From Chloroflexota bacterium (GTDB taxonomy: Bacteria; Chloroflexota; Dehalococcoidia; Lucifugimonadales; UBA3495): a DNA stretch of 43,987 bases. This document shows positions 7,141 through 15,702 of the stretch, piece after piece; within the stretch, counting starts at the first letter, position 1, and each line of letters begins with the position of its first letter. A program made the position numbers and the translations under genes. The notes under the pieces were generated by a model. It did not search any database. It was not told where the DNA came from and saw only the letters and a program-made list of their open reading frames with translations. The stretch covers positions 1 through 43,987 of the forward strand of contig JAPPCX010000093.1 in assembly GCA_028875655.1 (NCBI GenBank). Direction: 5' to 3'.

Positions 7141-9789
7141 TTAGTCGCTGATGTGGGCCTGAACCCGCGTTAGGAAGCGGTCGCGCTCGGCGGCGATGCC
7201 GGCGTGGCGCAGTTCTTGGAGTTCAGGGTCGGCTTCGATGATTCGTGCGGCTTCCTGGCGGGCGATGGCGAGCAGGTCCTGGTCGAAGACGTTGGCGATG
7301 CGGAGGACGGTCTGGTCGCCGCTCTGGGTGGTGCCGAAAATGTCGCCCTCGTGGCGCATCTGCAGGTCGATTTCGGCGAGCTTGAAACCGTCGGTGTAGT
7401 CGGCGAGGGCGGCAAGACGTTCGGCGGCGCGCTCGGACTCGGATTCCGACATGAGCAGGCAGTAGCTCTTGTGCTCGCCACGGCCCACTCTGCCCCGGAA
7501 CTGGTGGAGCTGGGACAGGCCGAACCGGTCCGCGCCGTCGATCAGCATCACCGTAGCGTTGGGCACGTCGATGCCGACCTCGACGACGGCGGTGGCGACG
7601 AGGATGTCCAGCTCGGCGTCGCGGAACTGCCGCATCACCTTGTCCTTCTCCCGGGATGCCAGGCGCCCGTGCATGAGGCCAACGCGCAGATCCGGGAATA
7701 CCTCTTCGGAGAGGCGTTTGTGCTCGTCGATGGCGGCGCGCACGTCCAGTTTGTCGGACTCCTCGACCAATGGGCAGATCACGAAAGCCTGGCGGCCGGC
7801 AGCGACCTGCTGGCGGACAAATCCGTAGGCGGCGCGGCGCTTGTCCTCGGGAACGATGCGGGTCAGGATTTCCTGGCGGCCCGGCGGGAGTTCGTCGATG
7901 GTGGATATGTCCAGGTCGCCGTACAGGGTGAGTTGCAGCGTGCGCGGTATGGGCGTGGCGGACATCATCAACGAGTGCGGCTGTTCGTCGCCGGCGCCCC
8001 GGAGGGCGGAGCGCTGTTCCACTCCGAAACGGTGCTGCTCGTCAGCCACGGCCAGGGACAGGTTGGGCAACTCGACTCCATCCTGGATGAGCGCGTGGGT
8101 TCCGATGAGCAGGTCCAGGTGTCCCTCCGACGCCATGCGCAGCAGCTCGCGGCGGGGCGCGGCGCGAGTGCTGCCGGTGAGCAGCCCGAAGGTGAAAGGA
8201 CGCGGCAAGTTGGGCAGGTAGGCAGACAGCACGTTGGGCTGTTGCAACGGCTGCGCGAACCCCTCCAGCAGTTGGCTGACGGTGCGGAAGTGCTGCTCGG
8301 CCAGCACCTCGGTGGGGGCCATGAGCGCGGACTGCCGGTGCGCGGAAGCCACGGCGAGGATGGCGGCCAGGGCAACGAGAGTTTTGCCGCTTCCCACCTC
8401 GCCCTGGAGCAGGCGGCTCATGGGCGGCGAACCTCGGCCCATGTCCGCCAGGATCTCGGCGACGCAACGCAACTGGGCGGCGGTTGGAGTGAATGAGAGT
8501 CCGTCGAGAAAACCGTCCACGGTGGGGGCATGGTACTTGATGGGCAGACCGATGGCGTTTCGCTCGCGGTAGTGTCGGCGTCCCAGGATGGCGAGCTGGA
8601 ACGCCAGGATTTCGTCGAAAGCAAGGCGACGACGGCCCCGGTCGGCGGCGGCGGAATCGGTGGGGTAGTGTACGTCGCGGATGGCGTTGGGCAGGGCTAC
8701 CAGCCCGGTGCGTTGGAGCATGTCGGCTGGCAAGGGGTCGGTGATTGCGCCGGCGGAACGGGTGACGGCCAGCCAGGTGAGGCTGCGCAGGTTGCGGGCG
8801 GTCATGCCCTGGGTGAGGCGATAGACGGGGGTGATGCGTCCAGCGTTGAGCGGCGGCTGGCGCGGAGTGATGACGTCGTACTCCGGGGACGACATGGACA
8901 GCCGGCCTCGGTGGATTTCCACCTTGCCGTTGACGACCATGTGGTTGCCGGGTTTCAGGGAACGAGCGAGATAGCCCTGGCCGAACCATTGCAGTTCAAT
9001 CTGCCCGGTGTCGTCGCTAAGGACGCCCTCGGCCAGTTGCAGGCGGCGCTGTCCCACGTTGGCGGAACGAATGTCGGTCAATCGCCCCTCAACGGTGAAC
9101 GTGCCGCCGGGGTAGAGGTCCGCGATGCTGGCGATGTCGGCGCGGTCGTCGTGGCGGCGGGGGAGCGTGTAGAGCAGGTCGCGGACGGTGCGGACATCCA
9201 GCTGCTCCAGGCGTTGCACGGTTTTGCCGTCCATGCGGCGCAGGGCGGAGACGGGCTGATCGGGGTCGATGGGGTTGGGGGCCGGGGTTGGGGGCGCGGG
9301 GGGGCGACGGCGCGTCCGCACGGGCAGCAGGGTTTCCTGTGGGATGAGCAGGGGCGGGACAGGGGGGCGTCCTTCGACAGGCTCAGGACGAGCGGAGGGA
9401 GTGGGTTCGGGACGAGCAGGCGAGGCAGGATCAGTGTGAGTGGGCGGTGACTGGATTCCCGCCTTCGCGGGAATGACAGGAATAGCGGGAATGACGGAGG
9501 TCGGGGGAATCTCGGGTTGGGTTGAGGTTTCTTCCAGGGCGGCCTGCCAGCCGGCTACCCAGGCACGGCGCCGGTCCGGGTCTAGGTCGCGGTAGGATTG
9601 CTCGATGAGATGGCGCGCGCGGGCGTCGTCGGCCAGGTATTCCCGGAGGTCGGGTTCCCAGCGCTCGATGAAGCGGCGGATGCCTCCGCTGACGGCGTTG
9701 TCGGCGTAGCCCTTGTGCGCTTCAAGGGCCAGGATCTTGCGGAAGGCGTCGCGCCAGAGAGGTTCGTTGTCGCGGCGGTTGGCGTCCAT
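7141..9789 (-). CDS. recG: ATP-dependent DNA helicase RecG
   Basis: RecG is a monomeric superfamily 2 helicase that remodels stalled replication forks and branched DNA. At 882 residues it is longer than the usual 680-830. An N-terminal domain (1-90) leads into a Pro-rich linker (90-180), an HhH-like segment and the wedge/OB domain (190-310), then the helicase core. Walker A is GEVGSGKT at 463-470 and motif II is DEQH at 583-586, within the RecG-specific DEQHRFGVEQR. Further on come SATPIPRTLQL, TAVVEVGIDVPNA and QFRGRVGRG. The linker carries two repeat-derived peptides in frame: VIPAKAGIQ (105-113) and SARPEPVEG (132-140). The start is the ATG at 9789, without a strong ribosome site. The gene stands alone on the minus strand, with repeats on both sides. 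Confidence 0.95.
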   Translation of the reverse strand: MDANRRDNEPLWRDAFRKILALEAHKGYADNAVSGGIRRFIERWEPDLREYLADDARARHLIEQSYRDLDPDRRRAWVAGWQAALEETSTQPEIPPTSVIPAIPVIPAKAGIQSPPTHTDPASPARPEPTPSARPEPVEGRPPVPPLLIPQETLLPVRTRRRPPAPPTPAPNPIDPDQPVSALRRMDGKTVQRLEQLDVRTVRDLLYTLPRRHDDRADIASIADLYPGGTFTVEGRLTDIRSANVGQRRLQLAEGVLSDDTGQIELQWFGQGYLARSLKPGNHMVVNGKVEIHRGRLSMSSPEYDVITPRQPPLNAGRITPVYRLTQGMTARNLRSLTWLAVTRSAGAITDPLPADMLQRTGLVALPNAIRDVHYPTDSAAADRGRRRLAFDEILAFQLAILGRRHYRERNAIGLPIKYHAPTVDGFLDGLSFTPTAAQLRCVAEILADMGRGSPPMSRLLQGEVGSGKTLVALAAILAVASAHRQSALMAPTEVLAEQHFRTVSQLLEGFAQPLQQPNVLSAYLPNLPRPFTFGLLTGSTRAAPRRELLRMASEGHLDLLIGTHALIQDGVELPNLSLAVADEQHRFGVEQRSALRGAGDEQPHSLMMSATPIPRTLQLTLYGDLDISTIDELPPGRQEILTRIVPEDKRRAAYGFVRQQVAAGRQAFVICPLVEESDKLDVRAAIDEHKRLSEEVFPDLRVGLMHGRLASREKDKVMRQFRDAELDILVATAVVEVGIDVPNATVMLIDGADRFGLSQLHQFRGRVGRGEHKSYCLLMSESESERAAERLAALADYTDGFKLAEIDLQMRHEGDIFGTTQSGDQTVLRIANVFDQDLLAIARQEAARIIEADPELQELRHAGIAAERDRFLTRVQAHISD
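9373..9497 (+). repeat. Two dispersed repeats inside the recG coding sequence (palindrome copy 4)
   Basis: TTCGACAGGCTCAGGACGAG (9373-9392) is related to the motif at 5126. The palindrome ATTCCCGC-CTTC-GCGGGAAT is at 9455-9474, with tail units at 9469 and 9487, 18 bp apart. Both keep the recG frame open and fall in its non-conserved linker. Confidence 0.85.
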
Positions 9790-9806
9790 TGACAGGTAAT
9801 TTCACA

Positions 9807-9917
9807 TCGATGGACAGGATAATCAGGATGTTGTTGATTTGGTTTTCCTGGATTCCCGCTTTGGCGGGAATGACGGTGTGGTGACGGGAATGACGGTGTG
9901 GTGGCGGGAATGACGGG
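9807..9917 (+). repeat. Palindromic repeat copy 5 with three-unit tail
   Basis: A leader related to GATGGACAGGAT begins at about 9810. The palindrome ATTCCCGC-TTTG-GCGGGAAT is at 9852-9871, with a loop variant but an intact stem. Units start at 9866, 9886 and 9906, exactly 20 bp apart. It lies between degV and recG. Confidence 0.85.
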
Positions 9918-9931
9918 ACCGGATAGAAAAT

Positions 9932-10768
9932 TCAGGACAGGGTGGACACGGCGACGGCGCCGGGGCCGACGTGGGTGCCGATGGCGGAACCGACCTGCGT
10001 GGTGTACGTGTTCTCAGGGGATGCGAGATCCGATAGGCGGTTGCGGATCTCCTCGGCCGGGCCGGCGTCGGTGGTGTAGGCGACGGCCAGCCTGGACACG
10101 GAGCCGCCCTGTTCGCGCACCAGCTCTTCAAGCCGTTGCAGGCCGCGCCGGAGGTTGCGCGGACGGTCAACGGGAAGCACCTCGCCGTTGGCGACCTTGA
10201 GGATGGGCTTAACCTTGAGGATGGAACCCATGAACGCCTGGGCTTTGCCGATGCGGCCGCCCTTCTGGAGGTATTCCAGCGTGTCCACCATGGCGAGGCT
10301 GAAACTGGAGGCGGCGCGAGCGGTGGCGGCAGCGGCGACGGACTCGGCGGTGGCGTCGGCAGCGGCGGCGTCCTCGGCGGCGGCGATGACCTGGAGCATG
10401 TGACCGACCGACGCAGTGCCGGCATCGATCACGGCTACGGCGCCGTCATCGAACTGCGACGCGGCCTGCACCGCCGAGTTGTAAGTGCCGCTGAGTTGTT
10501 GGGGTACGGTGATGCAGACCACCTGGTCGCCGGCGGACACCAACGGCTCAAGCGCCTCGGTGAAGTCGCGGGGAGTGGGCTGGGACGTGCTGGGCAGTTG
10601 TGAAGAGGATTGCAGGCGGGCGTAGAACTGGGTCGGGTTGATGTCAATGCCCTGGCGGAAAGACTCCTCGCCGAACAGAACGTAGGCTGGCACCAGGGTG
10701 ATGCCGAATTGGTCAACGATTTCCCGGGAGATGTCGCAGGTGCTGTCGCTAACGATTTTGACTGCCAT
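9932..10768 (-). CDS. DegV family fatty-acid-binding protein (FakB-like)
   Basis: The 278-residue protein begins MAVKIVSDSTCDIS, the DegV N-terminal signature. It continues with VPAYVLFGEESFRQGIDI, SQPTPRDF, the LSGTYNSAVQAA loop, VDTLEYLQKGGRIGKAQAFMGSILKVKPIL, and ends with THVGPGAVAV. DegV/FakB proteins hold a fatty acid with its carboxylate exposed so that FakA can phosphorylate it. The acyl phosphate then enters phospholipid synthesis through PlsX/PlsY. The gene sits 40 bp downstream of a FakA-type gene on the same strand, so the two are very probably one operon. An Ala-rich helical insert (about 130-150) is the only unusual part. Confidence 0.9.
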   Translation of the reverse strand: MAVKIVSDSTCDISREIVDQFGITLVPAYVLFGEESFRQGIDINPTQFYARLQSSSQLPSTSQPTPRDFTEALEPLVSAGDQVVCITVPQQLSGTYNSAVQAASQFDDGAVAVIDAGTASVGHMLQVIAAAEDAAAADATAESVAAAATARAASSFSLAMVDTLEYLQKGGRIGKAQAFMGSILKVKPILKVANGEVLPVDRPRNLRRGLQRLEELVREQGGSVSRLAVAYTTDAGPAEEIRNRLSDLASPENTYTTQVGSAIGTHVGPGAVAVSTLS

Positions 10769-10808
10769 GTTGAACGCTCCAGTGAAAGATTATGAGGGTG
10801 CGCGGCAA

Positions 10809-12488
10809 CTATTCCACGGACACAAGATAGGGGTAGTGGGGCTGGCCGCCGGCGTACACGTCAACCTCCGCGCCCTCGTATGCGGATTCCAGAGCTTCCT
10901 GCAAATCTGCGGCCTGCTCCTCGTTGGCTCCTTCTCCCCAGTAAAGGGTGACAATGCTGTCTTCGCCGACCGACGAATGGGGAAGTCCGTCCCGCACGGC
11001 GCGGTCGGGGTCATCGGACAGGGCAACCAGCTTCCCGTCGAGGATGGCCATGAACTGGCCCTCGCTGACCGATTGGCCGTCAACGATGGAATCGCGGACG
11101 GCCTGGGTCACTTCAAGGGTTTCGATGGACGTGGCAGCCAGATTCATGCTGGACAGGTTGTCGTCAACCGACACTTCGGGGTTGAAACCGAGCATGGCGG
11201 CGGTGCCCTGGGGCATGGAGCGGGTGTTGACGACGTGCAGGGTTATGTCTTCGGTGTCGGCGTCGGCGGCCTGCGCTGCCGTCAGGATGACGTTGGAGTT
11301 GTTGGGCAGGACGATGACGTCGGTGGTGCCGGTGGACAGCGCGGCGTCGATGATTTCATTGGCGCTGGGGTTGAGGGTCTGGCCGCCGGGAACGATGGCG
11401 GCGCAGCCGGCGTCCTGGAACAGGGCGGCGATGCCCGGGCCGGAGGCGACGGCGACCACGGATACGCCGGGCCGTATCTCGTCGGGCCGGGCGCGTTCGC
11501 GGTGGCCGGTGGTCCAGTCCCGGTTCTGGAGGCTCATGTTGTCGATCTTGACTTCGTCCAGGTCGCCGTAGCCTACGCCGAAGGTGAGGGCCGCGCCGGG
11601 GTCTTCGGTGTGGACGTGAACGCGGACGGCGGAACCGCCACCGATGATGACGGTGGAGTCGGCGATGGCGTCCAGGCCGGCGCGGAGTACGTTAACCTTC
11701 AGGTCCTGCCCGTGGATTACGAACTGGGTGCAGTAGCCGAACTCGCTATCTTCGTGGGCTTCCAGGAAATCGGTGTCGATGGATACGGAGGCGGTCTGCG
11801 TCGGGTCGATGAGGTTGCCCATGCTGCGCAGACCCAAATCGTGCGCCGGCCCCATATCGCCCTGGAGGTGTTGCAGCGCGCCGCCGATGATGGCAACGAC
11901 GCCGAGGCCGCCGGAATCGACGACGCCGGCCTCTTTGAGGACCGGCAGCTGTTCGGGCGTAAGGGCCAGGGCTTCGATTGCGCCATCGTAGGCGATCTGC
12001 CATAGGGCGATAACGTCGCGCTCGCCGGCGTCGTTGGCGCGAACCGAGGCGTCGGACGCGCCGCGGATTACGGACAGCATGGTGCCCTCGCGGGGCTGGC
12101 TGACCGCGCCGTAGGCGGAATCGGTGGCGGAACGGAAAGCGGCCACGGCGTCGGTGGTCTCGATGGTCTCGGAGCCGGCCACACCGTCGGCGAAACCGCG
12201 CAGCAGTTGGGAGAGAATGACGCCGCTGTTGCCGCGCGCGCCCCAGAACGCGCCGGTGGCGATGGACTCGGCCACTTCCCAGGCGGCGGTCTTGTCGGCG
12301 TCCTTGTTCATCTGCTCGATGCCGGCGCGGAGAGTGAGCAGCATGTTGGTGCCGGTGTCCCCGTCGGGCACGGGGAAAACGTTGAGGGCGTTGGCGGCGT
12401 CGCGGTAGAGTTCCATGTACGCGGCGGCGCCGAGCATGGCCTGGCGCAGGTCGGAACCGTAGAGGACGGTTGCGCTGATGGTGGTCAT
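10809..12488 (-). CDS. fakA: DAK2/DegV-associated kinase, FakA-like fatty acid kinase
   Basis: FakA transfers phosphate from ATP to the fatty acid held by FakB. The 559-residue product starts with a DhaL-type nucleotide-binding domain (1-200). The Mg-ATP motif NVFPVPDGDTGTNM lies at 37-50, and GARGNSGVILSQ at 83-94 gives the second part of the site. EAGVVDSGGLGV marks the end of this domain. The middle region carries CTQFVIHG, and the C-terminal third is DegV-like with LPNNSNVILTAAQAA and TLYWGEGANEEQA. I start it at the ATG at 12488, where homologous sequence begins; an upstream ATG at 12527 adds 13 unconvincing residues. It is followed at 40 bp by the FakB-like gene. Confidence 0.88.
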   Translation of the reverse strand: MTTISATVLYGSDLRQAMLGAAAYMELYRDAANALNVFPVPDGDTGTNMLLTLRAGIEQMNKDADKTAAWEVAESIATGAFWGARGNSGVILSQLLRGFADGVAGSETIETTDAVAAFRSATDSAYGAVSQPREGTMLSVIRGASDASVRANDAGERDVIALWQIAYDGAIEALALTPEQLPVLKEAGVVDSGGLGVVAIIGGALQHLQGDMGPAHDLGLRSMGNLIDPTQTASVSIDTDFLEAHEDSEFGYCTQFVIHGQDLKVNVLRAGLDAIADSTVIIGGGSAVRVHVHTEDPGAALTFGVGYGDLDEVKIDNMSLQNRDWTTGHRERARPDEIRPGVSVVAVASGPGIAALFQDAGCAAIVPGGQTLNPSANEIIDAALSTGTTDVIVLPNNSNVILTAAQAADADTEDITLHVVNTRSMPQGTAAMLGFNPEVSVDDNLSSMNLAATSIETLEVTQAVRDSIVDGQSVSEGQFMAILDGKLVALSDDPDRAVRDGLPHSSVGEDSIVTLYWGEGANEEQAADLQEALESAYEGAEVDVYAGGQPHYPYLVSVE

Positions 12489-12542
12489 TTGAAAGCCCGG
12501 TAGCTCAGGATGCGCAGAGTATAGCACGGGGGTTGTTCAGGG

Positions 12543-12659
12543 CTACTCTCCGGCCTGAATAACGACGCGGCCACCCCTTTTTACCTGGATGCTCAGGTCG
12601 CGGCCGTCAAGCAGTAACATACCCACGAGTGGGGCGCTGCCCGTCGCGTCAGCTTTGAT
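12543..12659 (-). pseudogene. C-terminal stub of a retropepsin-like aspartic protease
   Basis: On the minus strand, in a frame different from the gene that precedes it, about 38 codons read [14 protein letters not shown], then LLLDGRDLSIQV, then KRGGRVVIQAGE and a stop at 12543-12545. This is the usual C-terminal end of small clan AA aspartic proteases (PL(V/I)GM, LLDGxxLxIxV, GGxVxI). The D-T-G half is gone. The stub immediately follows, and slightly overlaps, the 94-residue partner gene. It is therefore the decayed second gene of the same module that is nearly complete at 43.3-43.9 kb. Confidence 0.7.
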
Positions 12660-12933
12660 ATGCCGGGGTTGGCCGTTGCAAGGAACTGGCTCCGAAACTG
12701 CGTAGCGCCCGGTATCCGACGCGCTCGCAGAGGATATTGACCGCGCTTGTGTGCATGGTGCGCAGGCGGTCCACCGCGGCGATCTCGCTGTCGGCGACTA
12801 CCCAATTCCCGCTGTCCACGTCAATGACGACGTATTCGCCAAAGTGGTCAGATTCTACTTGAGGCAGGATGTCCCTGCGGTAAATTTCCCGACCCAGGCG
12901 GGCTGTCTCTGCACTTGGGCGGCGGGGGGGCAT
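12649..12933 (-). CDS. Partner protein of retropepsin module (paralogue of 43344-43631)
   Basis: With the ATG at 12933 (GGAG about 8 bases upstream) the product is 94 residues, matching the 95-residue paralogue at 43.34 kb; ATGs at 12981 and 12993 are alternatives. Shared features are (L/I)G-x3-Y near residue 15, then an acidic helix, H-x-[16 protein letters not shown] (VVIDVKSGDY in the paralogue), R-L-R and (R/L)VGY-x-A-x2-S-(F/I)G near the end. The function is unknown. The paralogue lies directly before a protease gene, and here the same position holds a protease stub. The last residues ([11 protein letters not shown]) may be a by-product of the deletion that removed most of the protease. 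Confidence 0.6.
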   Translation of the reverse strand: MPPRRPSAETARLGREIYRRDILPQVESDHFGEYVVIDVDSGNWVVADSEIAAVDRLRTMHTSAVNILCERVGYRALRSFGASSLQRPTPAYQS

Positions 12934-13116
12934 GGCGGCTTCTCCGCTGCAACCGGGCTTTGTCGTTTTCGCGTCTCTCATACATTCCCCCATTCAGCAG
13001 CGCGTCCGATGTTGATGATTCTACCATTTCGCGGGCAGTTCCATAGAAAGAAATGCGGCGGCTCGGGTTACTGGCGCAGGGTGTTTGGAGGAAATATACG
13101 GTATCATGGGGCCGTT

Positions 13117-14205
13117 ATGGCTACGGCAGAAGGAACGAACGAGGCGGTTACGGACGGAGCGGGCAGCGCCGACGAGCGGCCGGTGTCGCCGGATGCGCGG
13201 GGTGAGGAGCGGGAGCAGGAAACGCGGCTGCGGCCGGCGCGGTTGGCTGATTTCGTGGGCCAGCCGCAGGTCAAGGAGAACCTGAGCATCGCCATGCAGG
13301 CGGCGCGGATGCGCGAGGAGCCGCTGGATCACGTGGTGATCTACGGGCCGCCGGGGTTGGGAAAGACCACGCTGGCCAACATCATCGCCAACGAGATGGG
13401 CGCGACCATCAAGGTTACGGCGGGGCCGGCTATCGAACGGGCCAGCGACGTGGCGTCCATCTTGACCGGGTTGCAGCCCAACGACGTGCTGTTCATCGAC
13501 GAGATTCACCGGCTGAACCGTGCGGTGGAAGAGGTGATGTACTCGGCCATGGAGGACTTTTTCCTGTCCTGGGTGGTGGGCAAAGGGCTGTCGGCGCGGA
13601 GCATCAACCTGCGGATCAATCCGTTCACGCTGGTGGGGGCGACCACGCGGTACTCGCTGGTGAGCGCGCCCCTGCGGGACCGGTTCGGGTCGGTGTTCCG
13701 GCTGGACTACTATTCGGACGAGGACATGGCGACGGTGGTGCGGCGGTCGGCGCGCATCCTGGGCATTGAGGCGGACGACGAGGGGATCAACGAGGTGGCG
13801 ATGCGTTCTAGGGGCACGCCGAGGATCGCCAACCGGCTGCTGCGGCGGGCGCGGGACTACGCGCTGGTCAAGGCGGACAACCGGATCACCGGGCCAGTGG
13901 CGCGGGAATCGCTGGACCGGCTGGGGGTAGATGCGCGGGGCTTGGACGAAACCGACCACCGGCTGCTGACCAGCATCATCCACAAGTTCAACGGCGGGCC
14001 GGTGGGTTTGGACACGCTGGCAGCGTCGATGAGCGAGGACGCCAGCACGGTGATGGAGGTGCTGGAGCCGTTCCTGCTGCAACAGGGGTTCTTGGAGCGA
14101 ACGCCGCGGGGTCGCATGGCGACACGCCTGGCCTATGAATACATGGGCTGGCCGTGGGGCGGTGGAGATGACGGCGGACGGCAGGCGCAGTTGTTTGGCG
14201 GCTAG
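13117..14205 (+). CDS. ruvB: Holliday junction branch migration helicase RuvB
   Basis: RuvB is the hexameric AAA+ motor that, with RuvA, drives branch migration of Holliday junctions. The product is 362 residues. An acidic N-terminal tail of about 40 residues precedes [12 protein letters not shown]. Walker A is GPPGLGKT (77-84), Walker B is DEIH (128-131), and sensor 1 is [18 protein letters not shown]. The C-terminal winged helix is seen in TPRGRMAT and AYEYMGW. I choose the ATG at 13117 because the long upstream frame lacks similarity and covers the divergent partner gene. The ribosome site is weak. ruvA and ruvC are not adjacent in the window. Confidence 0.95.
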   Translation: MATAEGTNEAVTDGAGSADERPVSPDARGEEREQETRLRPARLADFVGQPQVKENLSIAMQAARMREEPLDHVVIYGPPGLGKTTLANIIANEMGATIKVTAGPAIERASDVASILTGLQPNDVLFIDEIHRLNRAVEEVMYSAMEDFFLSWVVGKGLSARSINLRINPFTLVGATTRYSLVSAPLRDRFGSVFRLDYYSDEDMATVVRRSARILGIEADDEGINEVAMRSRGTPRIANRLLRRARDYALVKADNRITGPVARESLDRLGVDARGLDETDHRLLTSIIHKFNGGPVGLDTLAASMSEDASTVMEVLEPFLLQQGFLERTPRGRMATRLAYEYMGWPWGGGDDGGRQAQLFGG

Positions 14206-14212
14206 GGTGAGC

Positions 14213-14268
14213 TTTTGCATGGATAGACAGGATTTACAGGATGTTGTCAGAATCAGGATTTGCCGGAT
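14213..14268 (+). repeat. Dispersed repeat: GCATGGATAGACAGGAT with GTCAGAATCAGGATT
   Basis: A copy of the leader motif lies at about 14217-14233 and is followed at 14239-14253 by GTCAGAATCAGGATT, the 15-mer that forms the inverted pair at 6190/6282. No palindrome follows here. The sequence lies just after ruvB. Confidence 0.65.
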
Positions 14269-14328
14269 TTCGAGGGTTATCGGGATTGAGTGGCGGAGAG
14301 TGCCAGATTGCAAAAACGGCGTTGTGAT

Positions 14329-14380
14329 ATTGACATAAAATTCCAGTGAATCTGCTTCTCACAAGTTTGAATTGACATAA
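14329..14380 (+). promoter_or_regulatory. Direct repeat ATTGACATAA upstream of the F420 cluster
   Basis: ATTGACATAA occurs at 14329-14338 and again at 14371-14380, exactly 42 bp apart (about four helical turns), in an unusually AT-rich stretch. Each contains a perfect TTGACA -35 hexamer, but no good -10 box follows at 16-18 bp. It may be tandem promoters or a paired operator for cofG and the genes behind it. This is low-confidence. Confidence 0.35.
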
Positions 14381-14481
14381 TAGTTTGAAATTACGGATGT
14401 TGTGCAGACGGCGTCTTGAATGTTATCGGGCGCCTGCATAAAATGGTTTGAGTTTTTGCTTTGCCGCCAGGAACCCCCGAC

Positions 14482-15702
14482 GTGACCTCCGTAATTTCCA
14501 CTCCCCGCATCAGCCAACAACTGCCGTCCTTAGAGCGGCTGACGGTCAGCGGCTGGCTGTCCGATCAGGAAGCCTTGACGCTGGTGGATGTCGATGGCGA
14601 GGGGATGGACGAACTTTGCAGCGCGGCAGCGGAGTTGCGGGACAGGGGGCGAGGCCGAGTCATCACGTTTTCGCCCAAGGTGTTCATTCCTCTTACCCGC
14701 CTATGCCGGGACTTCTGCGGGTACTGCACGTTCCGACAGTCGCCTGACGAGGCGGATGAACTGTTCCTTTCCAGCGACGCCGTGCTGTCGGTGGCCAAAG
14801 CCGGCGAGCGGCTGGGCTGCACCGAAGCGCTGTTCACGCTGGGCGAACGACCGGAGCAACGGTACGCGGAGGCCGGCCAATGGCTGGACGCCCACGGGCA
14901 TCGCACGACTTTGAGCTATCTTTCGGAGATGTGCCGGCGGGTGTTCGACGAGACGGACCTGCTTCCCCACGGCAATCCCGGCACCATGAGCCGCCGGGAA
15001 TTGCAGGCGTTGCAGCCGACCAACCCGTCGGTGGGCATCATGCTGGAAAGCTCCAGCCCGCGACTTTATGAAACGGGCGGGCCGCATGAGTTCGCGCCAA
15101 GCAAGCGACCGCGAGTGCGGCTGCGCACCATGGAGTTGGCCGGCGAGTTGGGCATCCCGTTCACCACGGGCATCCTGATCGGCATTGGGGAAAGGCGGAC
15201 GGAGCGGGTGGAATCGCTGTTAGCGATACGGGACTTGCACCGTAGGTTCGGGCACATCCAGGAAGTGATCGTGCAGAATTTTAAGGCCAAGGCCGATACG
15301 CCCATGGCCGACGTCCCCGACGCCGGCGGCGACGAACTCATGTGGACGACGGCGGTGGCGCGGCTGATCCTGGGCGAGCGGGTGAACATCCAGGTGCCGC
15401 CCAACCTGAGCGAGAACTACGAGCGGTACATCCACGCCGGCATCAACGACTGGGGCGGCGTGTCGCCCTTGACCATCGACTACGTGAATCCCGAAGCGCC
15501 GTGGCCGCAGCTGGCGGAGTTGCAGCGGCGCACGGAGGCGGCCGGATACGAACTGCGGCCCAGGCTGCCGGTGTATCCGGAGTATTTTGCCAACGGATCC
15601 GACTGGCCGTTGCCGCCGGCATTGAAAGAAAAATTGCTCCGCTTAACGGACGAAGATGGATACGTGAAAGGGGGAATGCAACGCTATGCCCGAAATGATT
15701 GA
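14482..15702 (+). CDS. cofG: FO synthase subunit CofG (7,8-didemethyl-8-hydroxy-5-deazariboflavin synthase)
   Basis: CofG is one of two radical SAM proteins that build FO, the deazaflavin chromophore of coenzyme F420, from tyrosine and a ribityl uracil. The cluster motif CRDFCGYC (Cys about 75, 79 and 82) binds 4Fe-4S and SAM. Further family features are LGERPEQRY, HGNPGTMSRREL, GIMLESSSPRL, TTGILIGIGE, VIVQNFKAK and GINDWGGVSPLTIDYVNPE. I prefer the GTG at 14482, with AGGA about 9 bases upstream, over a TTG at 14461. The product is 406 residues. Its end overlaps cofH by 17 bp, implying translational coupling. Confidence 0.93.
   Translation: MTSVISTPRISQQLPSLERLTVSGWLSDQEALTLVDVDGEGMDELCSAAAELRDRGRGRVITFSPKVFIPLTRLCRDFCGYCTFRQSPDEADELFLSSDAVLSVAKAGERLGCTEALFTLGERPEQRYAEAGQWLDAHGHRTTLSYLSEMCRRVFDETDLLPHGNPGTMSRRELQALQPTNPSVGIMLESSSPRLYETGGPHEFAPSKRPRVRLRTMELAGELGIPFTTGILIGIGERRTERVESLLAIRDLHRRFGHIQEVIVQNFKAKADTPMADVPDAGGDELMWTTAVARLILGERVNIQVPPNLSENYERYIHAGINDWGGVSPLTIDYVNPEAPWPQLAELQRRTEAAGYELRPRLPVYPEYFANGSDWPLPPALKEKLLRLTDEDGYVKGGMQRYARND

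Noticed and set aside
7204-8496. 430-codon plus-strand frame inside recG
   Set aside because: It is a shadow of the GC-rich recG coding strand, rich in V/G/D/A without motifs.
10698-12005. 435-codon plus-strand frame across fakA
   Set aside because: Antisense shadow. The minus-strand frame holds the DhaL motif and a family-length protein.
12751-13116. 122-residue N-terminal extension of ruvB
   Set aside because: The extension has no similarity to RuvB and lies over the divergent partner gene and its promoter region.
13021-14313. 430-codon minus-strand frame across ruvB
   Set aside because: ruvB on the plus strand is unambiguous; the opposite frame is low-complexity R/H/P/V sequence.
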